A stretch of DNA of 43,671 nt, from the NCBI GenBank assembly GCA_001769505.1, contig MEOF01000004.1, forward strand, positions 1 through 43,671, in the 5' to 3' direction. The DNA comes from Bacteroidetes bacterium GWF2_33_38 (lineage in GTDB: Bacteria; Bacteroidota; Bacteroidia; Bacteroidales; GWF2-33-38). A program made the position numbers and the translations under genes. The notes beneath the pieces are model-generated. The model ran no database searches and had not been told where the DNA came from. It was given only the letters and a program-made list of their open reading frames with translations. Shown here one piece after another: positions 35,565 through 43,671 of the stretch (positions are counted from its first letter, which is position 1; each line of letters begins with the position of its first letter).

Positions 35565-36737
35565 ATGAAAAAAAGAAAACTTACAAAACTCACTCTACTT
35601 TTATCTAGTTTAATGACCATGATGGCAGGAGCTGTTGTCGCACCTTCCTTGCCTCAAATGAGTCAACATTTTGCCGACGTTCCAAACGCCGAAATTCTGA
35701 CTCGCTTAATTATTACTTTACCAGCATTGTTTATTGCAATTTTTTCGCCCATAAATGGCTGGTTGATTGATAAATTCGGACGAAAAAAAATATTACTTGG
35801 AGCATATGTACTTTACGCTTTAGGCGGAACATCTGGTTTTTATCTCAGCAATCTATATTTGATTCTCGTTGGACGAGCATTTCTTGGAATAGGTGTTGCA
35901 GGAGTTATGACATGCACTGTTGCTCTAATTGGAGATTATTATCAGGGTAGCGAGCGATACAATTTTATGGGATATCAGGGAGCATTTATGTCGTTGGGTG
36001 GCGTTACTTTTATTTCTGTTGCTGGTTTTCTAGCTGATATTCAATGGCAAATGCCTTTTTTATTGTATCTTTTTTCGATTTTAATGTTGATTTTAGCTTC
36101 GTTTTTTCTTTACGAACCTCAGCGTGAAAGTTTTTCAAATCAGCATAACTCACCGAAAGTAAAAGTTGAATATTCACGAATATTAGTCTTTTTCATTGGA
36201 TTACTGGCTTTTACAGGTATTGTTTTTTTCTATATGATTCCAGTACAAATACCTTATTTTTTGAAAAATATCGGAGTAACTAATTCGCTTACAGGGATTG
36301 CAATTAGTGCCTCTACGCTTGCATCTTCTGTAGTTTCGATAAATTTTCGAAGAATTCGTAAAATACTTCCATTTCAATTAATTTATGCAACTGCCTTTAC
36401 ATTTATGGGAATTGGGTATTTTATAATTTCACAGTCAGCAGAATACTACCAATTTATTATTGGTCTAATAGTGAGCGGTTTCGGCACAGGTTTTTTGATG
36501 CCTTCTAGCAATCTATGGGCAATGGAAATTACACCTCCGCAAATCAGGGGTAGAATTGTAGGAAGAATTTCCTCGGCTTCATTTATCGGAATGTTTTTTT
36601 CACCCATAATTATACAACCTGCTATAGCGAAATTTTCTTTATCTGGAGCTTTCCTAATTGCATCTACATCGCTGATTGCATTAGCTGTAAGCTTGTTTTT
36701 TGCTCGAAATGCAAAATTATTTAAACAAGAAAAATAA
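35565..36737 (+). CDS. MFS transporter
   Basis: A 390-aa 12-helix transporter. The motif between helices 2 and 3 is clear (GWLIDKFGRKKILLGAYVLY), helix 1 starts LSSLMTMMAGAVVAPSLPQM, and helix 4-5 has FLGIGVAGVMTCTVALIGDYY, a pattern of drug/proton antiporters (DHA1-like). The substrate cannot be inferred. It is coupled to the HXXEE gene by a 5-bp gap. Its stop codon directly abuts the stop codon of the convergent DUF1801 gene. Confidence 0.88.
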   Translation: MKKRKLTKLTLLLSSLMTMMAGAVVAPSLPQMSQHFADVPNAEILTRLIITLPALFIAIFSPINGWLIDKFGRKKILLGAYVLYALGGTSGFYLSNLYLILVGRAFLGIGVAGVMTCTVALIGDYYQGSERYNFMGYQGAFMSLGGVTFISVAGFLADIQWQMPFLLYLFSILMLILASFFLYEPQRESFSNQHNSPKVKVEYSRILVFFIGLLAFTGIVFFYMIPVQIPYFLKNIGVTNSLTGIAISASTLASSVVSINFRRIRKILPFQLIYATAFTFMGIGYFIISQSAEYYQFIIGLIVSGFGTGFLMPSSNLWAMEITPPQIRGRIVGRISSASFIGMFFSPIIIQPAIAKFSLSGAFLIASTSLIALAVSLFFARNAKLFKQEK

Positions 36738-37124
36738 TCAGTATTTTTTCGGTTTTGCAGATACTTTTATCAAATTTTCTGTTGCTCTAAATTTTACAAT
36801 TTGAGCAATAAGACCTAATGGCAGTGGTTTATCAATAGGAAACTGCACCGAACCTTTAGCTCCTTTATATGCGGATAGTTCTTGCTTAAAAAATTCTATT
36901 CCCGACGGAGTAGGATAAAATCCGATATGATTTTTGTATGCTGCAAAATGCACCAAATTTCCATTCAACTTAAAAGTTGGCATTTGATAACTAATTGCTT
37001 CCTGAGCATTGGGAGCAGCTTTGAGAATCGTTGCTCGTAATGCTTCTAAAATTAGTTGAATATTTGCCGGAAAACTTGCGATGTATTCATCTATATTTTT
37101 CGCTGTTGGGCTTTTAATTTCCAT
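36738..37124 (-). CDS. DUF1801 domain protein
   Basis: A 128-aa soluble protein with the DUF1801 (YdhG-like) pattern: IDEYIASFP near the start, ILKAAPNAQEAISYQMPTF (33-51), HFAAYKNHIGFYP (58-70) and GSVQFPIDKPLPLGLI (90-105). The fold is related to frataxin/CyaY-like alpha-beta proteins. It is widespread and of unknown function. It converges on the MFS gene with no base between the two stops, leaving no room for a separate terminator. Confidence 0.88.
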   Translation of the reverse strand: MEIKSPTAKNIDEYIASFPANIQLILEALRATILKAAPNAQEAISYQMPTFKLNGNLVHFAAYKNHIGFYPTPSGIEFFKQELSAYKGAKGSVQFPIDKPLPLGLIAQIVKFRATENLIKVSAKPKKY

Positions 37125-37207
37125 GATGATTCTAAAACTATATCATTTTACTTTTAGAAATAATTGCATGAATGGTTTTAATGATACGAAAATCTAAACT
37201 CATTTTG

Positions 37208-38380
37208 CTAGTTTCTAACTCCCTCCAAATTATCTTTTCGTTTGCCTTTAAAAAGTTCGTATTGCTGAAATTTACATTCCAAGGCTCCATTGTACAATAC
37301 TTTTTTCTTCGATGGTTTTAAGCCAATACATTTCAAGGCTTCGAAATTTGCAGAAAGAATCCATGCTTTATATCCGGCACAATCATGCTTAAGTTTTGTA
37401 CCTATCTGATTATAAAAATCAGAAATATTTTCTTGTTTTAATCTTTCGCCAAATGGAGGATTCATAATCAATATCCCGTTTTCGTATGGGATTTCAAGCT
37501 CAATAAAAGATTTTGTTCTTAATATAATTTCTAACTTTTCGCTATTATAAACTCTCGATAAATTGTTTTTGGCTAGTCGGGTTGCCAAAGGATCGTTATC
37601 GCTTGCATAGATTTTTGCTTCAAGCGGTTTTATGTTGGAAATGTATTCGGTCTTAATTGCTTCAAACAACGATTCGTCGTAGTCTTTCCATTTTTGAAAG
37701 CAAAAATAACGTCTGTCGATATTTGGCGGGATATTAGCCGCAATCATAGCCGCTTCTATCGGGATTGTTCCTGAACCGCACATTGGGTCAATAAAGGTTT
37801 CTTTTTTGTCCCAACCCGATAAATAAACCATACCAGCAGCCAACACTTCGTTTAAAGGAGCATCGAGTGTTTCGGTTCTATAGCCACGTTTGTGTAAGGA
37901 AATCCCCGAACTATCTAATAAAACCGAACAATGATTTTCAGAAATGTGAATATGAATTTTAATATCAGGATTTTCGACATTTACGTCGGGACGTTTTCCA
38001 AGTTTTTCTCTAAACAAATCAACAATTGCATCTTTGGTTTTTAAAGCAATAAACTTTGAATGCGTAAATGTTTTAGAATATACTACGCTATCGACCGAAA
38101 AAGTATGATTTACATCAAAAATTTTAATCCAATCGATTCGTTTAATTTTTTGATACAAATCGTCTTCATTTATTACCTTGAAATTATCAATCGGCATTAA
38201 AACCGTTAAAGCTGTCCGCAAAGCAATATTTGCCCTGTAAAGTGTTTCTAAATTCCCAGTAAAAAGCACAGCACGGTTTTGGATTTCAACCGATTCGCTA
38301 ATTTCTCTAAGCTCCGAAGCCAAAACTTCTTCTAAGCCATAAAATGTTTTTGCTACAAATTGTATATTTTTCAAATTCAA
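37208..38380 (-). CDS. THUMP-domain 23S rRNA guanine-N2 methyltransferase (RlmL/YpsC-like)
   Basis: A 390-aa class I methyltransferase. A ferredoxin-like start and a THUMP domain (about 60-155) precede the catalytic domain, which has DPMCGSGTIPIEAA (198-211) for S-adenosylmethionine and N307-P-P-F-G-E-R313 for N2 methylation of guanine. The size corresponds to the single-domain YpsC type or the N-terminal half of E. coli RlmL, which makes m2G2445 in 23S rRNA. No RlmK-like second methyltransferase is attached. It follows the lipoprotein gene on the same strand by 4 bp. Confidence 0.88.
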   Translation of the reverse strand: MNLKNIQFVAKTFYGLEEVLASELREISESVEIQNRAVLFTGNLETLYRANIALRTALTVLMPIDNFKVINEDDLYQKIKRIDWIKIFDVNHTFSVDSVVYSKTFTHSKFIALKTKDAIVDLFREKLGKRPDVNVENPDIKIHIHISENHCSVLLDSSGISLHKRGYRTETLDAPLNEVLAAGMVYLSGWDKKETFIDPMCGSGTIPIEAAMIAANIPPNIDRRYFCFQKWKDYDESLFEAIKTEYISNIKPLEAKIYASDNDPLATRLAKNNLSRVYNSEKLEIILRTKSFIELEIPYENGILIMNPPFGERLKQENISDFYNQIGTKLKHDCAGYKAWILSANFEALKCIGLKPSKKKVLYNGALECKFQQYELFKGKRKDNLEGVRN

Positions 38381-38384
38381 GTAT

Positions 38385-38990
38385 TTATAATTTATTTTTA
38401 ATCTTTTTGGTAATCTTGGCAGCAGTTCTATTAGCCAACTTTTTGGTCAAAGTTACAAAAATATCGTCATCTAACGATTTAAAACGATATGTCAAATTGT
38501 CTTTATTCGTTCCAAACATGTAATCGCCAATATTTCTATTGTTCGATATTTTCTCTTCTTTATCAACCCAATTGCTGTATTTACCAATCTCAATGCCATT
38601 TTTCATTAATGTGTATTCAACGTCAATATCGCAATCGTTTAATGTAAAAGTATAAGCATTGTATTCCGATTTTTCGTCGTTTATAGTTTCCTGGCTTGAA
38701 GTTTCGCTCATCTTAAATTCATTAATAACCAAATCAATATCAGATTTTGAATTTGCTGAATTATTTAATTTTATATTGTAATAATCAAGTTCTGAAATCA
38801 ATTTTTGTACATATTCATTTTTATAAATGTCTTTTTGTTCTGAATTTAGATATTTCGATTCTGCGGTTTGCTCAAAAATAATTTCAAAATCTTGATTATA
38901 CGAAAATGTTATCGAATCGTTTAAAGGTTTTGCTATGTAACAAGCATTAAGAAATAAACATAAAACAAAAATTGTATAATATTTGTTCAT
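38385..38990 (-). CDS. Hypothetical lipoprotein
   Basis: A 201-aa lipoprotein with signal peptide ending in FLNAC (Cys17). The mature part is polar and charged, with an acidic, Asn/Ser-rich central section, a segment SDIDLVINEFKMSETSS (83-99) and a basic C-terminus (KKLANRTAAKITKKIKNKL). The pattern of an LxxC start and an LVINEFKM strand resembles small outer-membrane lipoproteins of Bacteroidota, but I do not recognise the family. It is upstream of the methyltransferase with a 4-bp gap, an association that may only reflect shared transcription. Confidence 0.7.
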   Translation of the reverse strand: MNKYYTIFVLCLFLNACYIAKPLNDSITFSYNQDFEIIFEQTAESKYLNSEQKDIYKNEYVQKLISELDYYNIKLNNSANSKSDIDLVINEFKMSETSSQETINDEKSEYNAYTFTLNDCDIDVEYTLMKNGIEIGKYSNWVDKEEKISNNRNIGDYMFGTNKDNLTYRFKSLDDDIFVTLTKKLANRTAAKITKKIKNKL

Positions 38991-39062
38991 AAAAATATAT
39001 TAAGCGTACACTTTAATTCAGTAAATTTACAATAATATTTTTTGACATTAATAAAAAATCAG

Positions 39063-39545
39063 ATGAAAACACTACTTGCTATCACATTTGTAATTTCTTC
39101 GTTTTTTGTTTTTGCACAATCGTCAATCAACGATATTAAAGTTGGCGAATTACCTCCAGAAGTTAAAACTATCTTAGATAAATATGTTGAGATTTTACAT
39201 AGCGAAAATCTTGATGTTTGTGCCGAAAAATTTATCGAAATAGCCGGCGGAACTTTAGTTTCACCTGATGGAAAAAGTTTGCGAAGCAGTGTTAAACCTT
39301 ACTCTTTAAAAAAAGATTTCGACAATATCCATTTTTACAAAAATCCGGCTAATATTTCGAGGGTCAATCTTAGTGCATCGAGTACTCAAGGGTTTGGCGA
39401 AAGTGCAATTTCAGGAAAAGTTTACAAAATTTGGATTGATAAAATAAGTGAATCGGAGGGAATAGCCGCTCCTATTTCAATTTTATTGCCCGATGCAAGT
39501 TCTTTGATTAAAAGTCCTAAAATAGTTAATATTGGAAGTTTATAA
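39063..39545 (+). CDS. Small secreted protein upstream of a ZIP transporter
   Basis: A 160-aa exported protein of unknown family. The ATG at 39063 is preferred over the upstream TTG at 39042 because it begins a clean signal peptide ([19 protein letters not shown]). The mature protein is about 140 residues, with one Cys in [18 protein letters not shown] and a C-terminal half rich in small strands ([25 protein letters not shown]). It ends 11 bp before the ZIP gene, so co-expression is very likely. No metal-binding motif is obvious. Confidence 0.7.
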   Translation: MKTLLAITFVISSFFVFAQSSINDIKVGELPPEVKTILDKYVEILHSENLDVCAEKFIEIAGGTLVSPDGKSLRSSVKPYSLKKDFDNIHFYKNPANISRVNLSASSTQGFGESAISGKVYKIWIDKISESEGIAAPISILLPDASSLIKSPKIVNIGSL

Positions 39546-39556
39546 TATCGAATAAA

Positions 39557-40381
39557 ATGGAACAATTTCTCCCGGCATGGTTTTTCGAACTTAGCCCTAT
39601 TGGTCAAGCTTTACTGGCAACTACATTTACTTGGTTTATGACAGCACTTGGTGCAGGAGTGGTTTTTTCTTTCAAACAAATTAATCGAAAATTTTTAGAC
39701 GGCATGCTAGGTTTTGCAGCCGGAGTAATGATTGCTGCGAGTTTTTGGTCATTGCTTGCACCGGCAATTGAAATGACCGAGAATGCAGGGAAGCAAGGCT
39801 GGATTCCCGCCTTAGTTGGCTTTTTATCAGGTGGTCTTTTTTTGTGGATAATTGATAAAATATTGCCGCATCTTCACTTAGGTTTACCGACAAGCGAAGC
39901 CGAAGGAATTAAAACAAATTGGCAACGAAGCATTTTATTAGTTTTGGCAATTACGCTTCATAATATTCCCGAAGGTCTTGCCGTTGGAGTTGCCTTTGGA
40001 GCTGTGGGAGCCGATTTACCTTCGGCTTCATTAGCAGGAGCTATTGCTTTGGCAATCGGTATTGGAATACAGAATTTTCCTGAAGGTCTTGCCGTGTCAG
40101 TTCCTTTGCGTCGCGAAGGATTGTCGAGATTTAAAAGTTTTTGGTATGGACAAATGTCTGGTTTAGTAGAAATAGTTGCTGGAGTTATTGGAGCTGTCGC
40201 AGTTACAAGCATGACAGGATTGTTACCTTATGCGTTGTCTTTTGCAGCAGGAGCCATGATTTATGTTGTTGTTGAAGAACTTATTCCTGAATCGCAACAA
40301 GAAAAAAATACCGATATCGCAACCATTGGAGCCATGTTGGGTTTTTCGGTTATGATGACACTAGATGTTGCTTTGGGATAG
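39557..40381 (+). CDS. ZIP family metal transporter
   Basis: A 274-aa inner-membrane carrier of divalent metals, probably zinc and possibly iron or manganese, with eight predicted helices. The metal-site motifs are intact: [15 protein letters not shown] (134-148) in TM4 and [17 protein letters not shown] (172-188) in TM5, plus EELIPES (240-246). A short His-containing loop (PHLHLG, 104-109) lies between TM3 and TM4, where the ZIP paralogue at 31.9-33.4 kb has its CNB insert. Its last 21 bp overlap the 3' end of the convergent GH3 fusion gene. Confidence 0.93.
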   Translation: MEQFLPAWFFELSPIGQALLATTFTWFMTALGAGVVFSFKQINRKFLDGMLGFAAGVMIAASFWSLLAPAIEMTENAGKQGWIPALVGFLSGGLFLWIIDKILPHLHLGLPTSEAEGIKTNWQRSILLVLAITLHNIPEGLAVGVAFGAVGADLPSASLAGAIALAIGIGIQNFPEGLAVSVPLRREGLSRFKSFWYGQMSGLVEIVAGVIGAVAVTSMTGLLPYALSFAAGAMIYVVVEELIPESQQEKNTDIATIGAMLGFSVMMTLDVALG

Positions 40382-43354
40382 AATATTTTTTTTGCTATCT
40401 TTTATTGCATCGTAAATAATCTGCTGAATTTTAGTTCTGATGTTAAGTTTGATAATTGCCTTATTTTCTTCGTCAGGATAGATTCTATTCGATAAAAATA
40501 TGTATAAAATGTTTTCTTCTGGGTCAACCCATGTGATAGTTCCTGTAAATCCTGTATGTCCGTAACTTTTGTCCGAAACGCTTGAACATGTTTGACCTCC
40601 GCCGGTACGGTCGATTACAGGTTTATCAAAACCCAAAGCTCTTCTATTGTCCTGATCAATAAAAGGACTTGTGGTAAATAATTCAACCGTGCTTTTTTTG
40701 AAATATTGTTCACCACCGTAATTTCCGTACTGCAAAAACATTTGCATCATTTTAGCCAAATCGTTTGCATTTGAAAATAAACCAGCATGCCCTGCAACAC
40801 CACCAATCATTGCAGCTCCCGGATCATGAACATATCCATCGATGAGTTGATGTCGAAAAAAAACATCGTTTTGAGTTGGCACAATTCTATCTTTACTAAA
40901 ACGAGCTAATGGTTTATAACCCAAGGTTTTTGCACCCAACGAAGCATAAAAGTTTTCGTTCACAAATGCATCAAGTTTTTTTCCTGTTTGCTTTTCTACT
41001 ATTTCGTGAAATAAATAAAATCCGATATCGGAATACTTATATTCTTTTTTTTCTAAAAGTTCCGATTCACAAATTTGTTTGTACATTGTATCGCGATACT
41101 CTTTTGTTATAAACATGCTATCTGCTACTTGAATTGGAAATTTTGAAGAATATTGAGTACTGTAAACATCCTTACGAAGTTGTTTGCGTTTAATGGTCGA
41201 TTTCCACCAAAATGGAATCCAAGGAGTTAATTTAGCTTGGTGAGTAAGTGCGTCTTTAATTAACATATCGCTTTTATTTGTAGAATCGAGGTATGGTAAG
41301 TAGCACGACATTTTTTCGTCTAAATTAAATGTTCCGTTTTCGTATAATTTCATCAGCGATGCTGTAGTTGATACAACCTTTGTTAAGGAAGCTAAATCGT
41401 AAATATCGCTGTTTGTAACGGGATGTTTTTTATCGTCATAAATGTGATATCCAAACGATTTGTTGTAAAAAACCACTCCATCTTTTGCTGCTAAAATCTG
41501 ACAACCCGGAAACGCATGTTCTTGAATTCCATGTATGGCAATAGAATCAATTTTATCAAGAATGGCTGAATTTATACTGAGTTCTTCGGGGATTGAATAT
41601 TTCAACCTAATTTTATCGGTATTAATGCCTGTTCCTTCTTGAAATTCGTTGGAAGCCGAAATAGGTAGTTTCCCAAGTGCAGGAATGCCACCAAAAATTA
41701 ATTGAGCCGATAAATCCTGAGCATTATTCGTATCTTCATACGACATTATAATTGCTTTGATATTTTTCGATTTCTTGAAAAAATCGAGACTATACGCATT
41801 CGCAAAAACGTCTAAAATCAGATTTGTAGATTTAGATAAACTATCAATAAAATTTATCGATTCTATTGAAATTCCAAATTTGCGTGAAGGAGTTTGATTT
41901 GTATTATGAATGCCTGCAATAACCGTATTATATGCCGATAATTTTGCAAGTAATTCGTTATACTGAGATATTGGTGCCGAATAACTTATGTTATAAAAAT
42001 CGATGTTTGCATATAAATCCAATGTTTTTTGAAAAGTATTAATTTCTCTATCACCAATTGCAAGGCAAGCGATTTTTTTTGTTTCTAAATTTTTTATCGG
42101 AATAATATTATCTTCGTTTTTAACTAATGTAAGCGATTTTTCGACCAATAGTCTGTTAATATAATTTGAATGTGGCGTATTGAGCCGAGCAACTAAATTT
42201 TCGGTATCAACCGAATCAACAGAATGAACTCCCATCCATGATTTAGCCATTAATATTTTTTTGCATTTTTGGTCGATTACCGACTGAGATATTTGTCCGT
42301 TTTCGATTGCTTTTTTGATTTCTTCAATTGCCTTTGGAATATTTCCCGAAAAAAGTAAAACATCGTTTCCCGCAAGTAATGCTAAAACATCGACTTCACC
42401 CGGTTTATAAAAATCACTAACGCCTTTCATATTTAAAGCATCGGTAAAAATTAAACCTTTAAATTTCAAACTATCTTGCAACAATTCGGTTACAATTTTT
42501 CGCGAAAGTGTTGATGCCCTATTTGCAGTTGAATCAAGAGCAGGAACATATAAATGTGCAACCATAATCGACCCAACTCCTCTTTGAATTAATTCTTTGA
42601 ATGGATATAATTCAATACTATCAAGCCTTTCGTATGATTGAGCTATGATAGGTAATGTTTTGTGCGAATCGGAATTGGTGTCTCCATGTCCCGGAAAATG
42701 CTTTGCCGTAGCAAGAACATTATTATCTTGCATTCCGGCCATGTAATTGTAGCCTTTTAACGCAACATTTACTTTATTTTCGCCAAACGAACGGCTATTT
42801 ATAACCGGATTTAGAGGATTATTATTAACATCGACAACAGGTCCAAAATTTACATGAATTCCTAGTTCGTTACATTCTAACGCAATTTCACGACCTAATT
42901 CGTAAATCAATCTATTATCTTGAATTGCACCCAACATCATTTGTCGAGGAAACTTTGGCGTACTATCCAATCTCATTGAAACACCCCATTCGCCATCTAT
43001 TGCAATCATTAAGGGAACTTTTGAAATGTGTTGATATCGATTCGTTAAATTTGCCTGCCGCACAGGACCTCCCTGCATGAAAATTAACCCTCCAATTTTG
43101 TATTGGTTTATAAGTTCTTCGATATATGCAACGTGTTCGGTATCTTTGTTAGAATAAGCTGCGACCATCAAAAGTTGAGAAATTCGTTCATCTGCCGACA
43201 TGGTTTTAAAAACCGAATCGACCCAAGCAGTATCAGCAGAAACCAAAAATGGAGGATCGGTAATCTTATCTTTTTGCAAATTTTGAACATTCGATTTTGC
43301 AATCGCAATTTGAATAAATAAAACAACGAAACTCAAAAAGAACTTGTAATACAT
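40361..43354 (-). CDS. GH3 beta-N-acetylglucosaminidase fused to a serine hydrolase
   Basis: A 997-aa exported bifunctional protein. Signal peptide 1-19. The GH3 domain (about 45-375) has the NagZ-type [14 protein letters not shown] (218-231), with the general acid expected in this loop, and the nucleophile D305 in [13 protein letters not shown]3 C-terminal-like domain follows (about 395-570). The last 400 residues form a beta-lactamase-like domain: S656-L-T-K659, Y774-S-D776 and H933-T-G935. The first half should remove GlcNAc from muropeptides or glycans, the second may be an esterase or peptidase on the same substrate. Both active sites look intact. Known as a fusion in Bacteroidota as far as I recall. 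Confidence 0.9.
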   Translation of the reverse strand: MYYKFFLSFVVLFIQIAIAKSNVQNLQKDKITDPPFLVSADTAWVDSVFKTMSADERISQLLMVAAYSNKDTEHVAYIEELINQYKIGGLIFMQGGPVRQANLTNRYQHISKVPLMIAIDGEWGVSMRLDSTPKFPRQMMLGAIQDNRLIYELGREIALECNELGIHVNFGPVVDVNNNPLNPVINSRSFGENKVNVALKGYNYMAGMQDNNVLATAKHFPGHGDTNSDSHKTLPIIAQSYERLDSIELYPFKELIQRGVGSIMVAHLYVPALDSTANRASTLSRKIVTELLQDSLKFKGLIFTDALNMKGVSDFYKPGEVDVLALLAGNDVLLFSGNIPKAIEEIKKAIENGQISQSVIDQKCKKILMAKSWMGVHSVDSVDTENLVARLNTPHSNYINRLLVEKSLTLVKNEDNIIPIKNLETKKIACLAIGDREINTFQKTLDLYANIDFYNISYSAPISQYNELLAKLSAYNTVIAGIHNTNQTPSRKFGISIESINFIDSLSKSTNLILDVFANAYSLDFFKKSKNIKAIIMSYEDTNNAQDLSAQLIFGGIPALGKLPISASNEFQEGTGINTDKIRLKYSIPEELSINSAILDKIDSIAIHGIQEHAFPGCQILAAKDGVVFYNKSFGYHIYDDKKHPVTNSDIYDLASLTKVVSTTASLMKLYENGTFNLDEKMSCYLPYLDSTNKSDMLIKDALTHQAKLTPWIPFWWKSTIKRKQLRKDVYSTQYSSKFPIQVADSMFITKEYRDTMYKQICESELLEKKEYKYSDIGFYLFHEIVEKQTGKKLDAFVNENFYASLGAKTLGYKPLARFSKDRIVPTQNDVFFRHQLIDGYVHDPGAAMIGGVAGHAGLFSNANDLAKMMQMFLQYGNYGGEQYFKKSTVELFTTSPFIDQDNRRALGFDKPVIDRTGGGQTCSSVSDKSYGHTGFTGTITWVDPEENILYIFLSNRIYPDEENKAIIKLNIRTKIQQIIYDAIKDSKKNILSQSNI

Positions 43355-43530
43355 AAACTTGGATTATAAAATTAGCTTTATACAAAGTTAATTTACATGG
43401 ATATTGGATTTGCCACAGAAACAAATTGTTTATCAACACATTTAAGTTAAAAAGTCGACTATGTGTTGAATGCCTGTTTAGCAAATGCAGCAGGCATTTT
43501 GCATATAGCGGATGTTTGCAAACATCGATT

Positions 43531-43546
43531 CGTGATTTTTATCACA
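43531..43546. promoter_or_regulatory. CRP/FNR-like dyad
   Basis: CGTGA-N6-TCACA matches the CRP-type consensus TGTGA-N6-TCACA at all but the first base. The regulated gene could be the GH3 fusion (185 bp away, minus strand) or a gene to the right of the window. Confidence 0.35.
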
Positions 43547-43607
43547 TTGTATGGCTTCTTTATTAATACCATTTCTATTTTCATATGACACATATGTGAT
43601 TTTTTAG

Positions 43608-43627
43608 ATTCCCTTTTTCAAGGGAAT
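43608..43627. terminator. Hairpin, possible terminator
   Basis: ATTCCCTT and AAGGGAAT form an 8-bp stem around a 4-nt loop. T-rich sequence lies on the left side only, which suits a minus-strand terminator poorly, so the role is uncertain. Confidence 0.3.
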
Positions 43628-43647
43628 GTGCCTCAAAAAATTACCAC

Positions 43648-43667
43648 ATACCCGCAAAAGCGGGTAT
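43648..43667. terminator. Hairpin, probable terminator
   Basis: ATACCCGC and GCGGGTAT form a GC-rich 8-bp stem with an AAAA loop, the usual form of a Bacteroidota terminator. The sequence past 43671 is not available, so the T tract cannot be checked. It may end a gene arriving from the right. Confidence 0.55.
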
Positions 43668-43671
43668 CTTA

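Larger units (their letters stand above)
43355..43671. other. 317-bp non-coding end with many dyads
   Basis: No gene is recognisable. Inverted repeats lie at 43433-43441/43461-43469 (TCAACACAT, 9 bp), 43469-43476/43491-43498 (AATGCCTG, 8 bp, followed by TTTT), 43511-43526 (GATGTTTGCAAACATC, perfect 16-bp palindrome), 43532-43545 (GTGAT-TTTT-ATCAC), 43589-43598 (CACATATGTG), 43608-43615/43620-43627 and 43648-43655/43660-43667. The window ends in it, so what lies beyond is unknown. Confidence 0.7.

Noticed and set aside
43433-43667. The dyad-rich end as the start of a CRISPR array
   Set aside because: The dyads differ from one another in sequence and spacing; there is no repeated unit of 24-40 bp.

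Overview
This is a chromosomal stretch of an AT-rich Bacteroidota bacterium, probably in the Bacteroidales/Marinilabiliales range. The evidence is a protein with a type IX secretion (T9SS) C-terminal sorting domain, a Bacteroidota-type SPOR-like domain, DPP IV, lipoboxes of the form LxxC, starts without Shine-Dalgarno sequences, and promoters of the TTTG-N19-TAnnTTTG type. Nearly all of it is intact housekeeping and envelope genes. I see no CRISPR array, prophage, insertion sequence or clear pseudogene. The assignment to an order is inference.

Layout. 0.1-0.4 kb: tRNA-Leu and tRNA-Gly on the minus strand with a good promoter and terminator. 0.4-3.7 kb: a NUMOD4/HNH-like protein and mutS. 3.9-6.4 kb: a DUF2750 protein, a secreted serine hydrolase and a glycerophosphodiesterase lipoprotein. 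6.6-10.7 kb: an NtrC-type regulator overlapping its NtrY-like kinase, then a T9SS cargo protein built of about 11 short repeats. 10.7-19.5 kb: recQ, divergent from a tight run of guaB, a double-parvulin protein, a SurA-N-like lipoprotein, surA and a flavodoxin/ferredoxin membrane protein. 19.6-26.8 kb (minus strand): an HldD-type epimerase, a POT-like transporter with a PDZ/alpha-beta hydrolase, an FRG-domain gene and DPP IV. 26.9-30.1 kb: a VanX-like dipeptidase with a SPOR-like tail, a FucP-family sugar transporter and murI. 30.2-31.8 kb: a DEAD-box helicase followed after 1 bp by hypA. 31.9-34.8 kb: a ZIP transporter with an inserted cyclic-nucleotide-binding-like domain, and rarA. 35.0-40.4 kb: an HXXEE protein, an MFS transporter, a DUF1801 protein, an RlmL-like methyltransferase, two small envelope proteins and a canonical ZIP transporter. 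40.4-43.4 kb: a GH3/beta-lactamase-like fusion. The last 0.3 kb is non-coding and crowded with dyads.

How the genes work together. Peptidoglycan metabolism recurs (VanX-SPOR, FucP-family MFS, MurI, GH3-serine hydrolase fusion, and possibly the serine hydrolase at 4.3 kb). Outer-membrane protein folding is served by the parvulin/SurA trio. DNA maintenance is served by MutS, RecQ and RarA. The most unusual gene is the ZIP transporter whose cytoplasmic TM3-TM4 loop carries a CNB-like domain lacking the usual phosphate-contacting arginine. This is the best candidate here for something undescribed, a metal transporter gated by a ligand or by a degenerate sensor. I cannot check its novelty without a database search.
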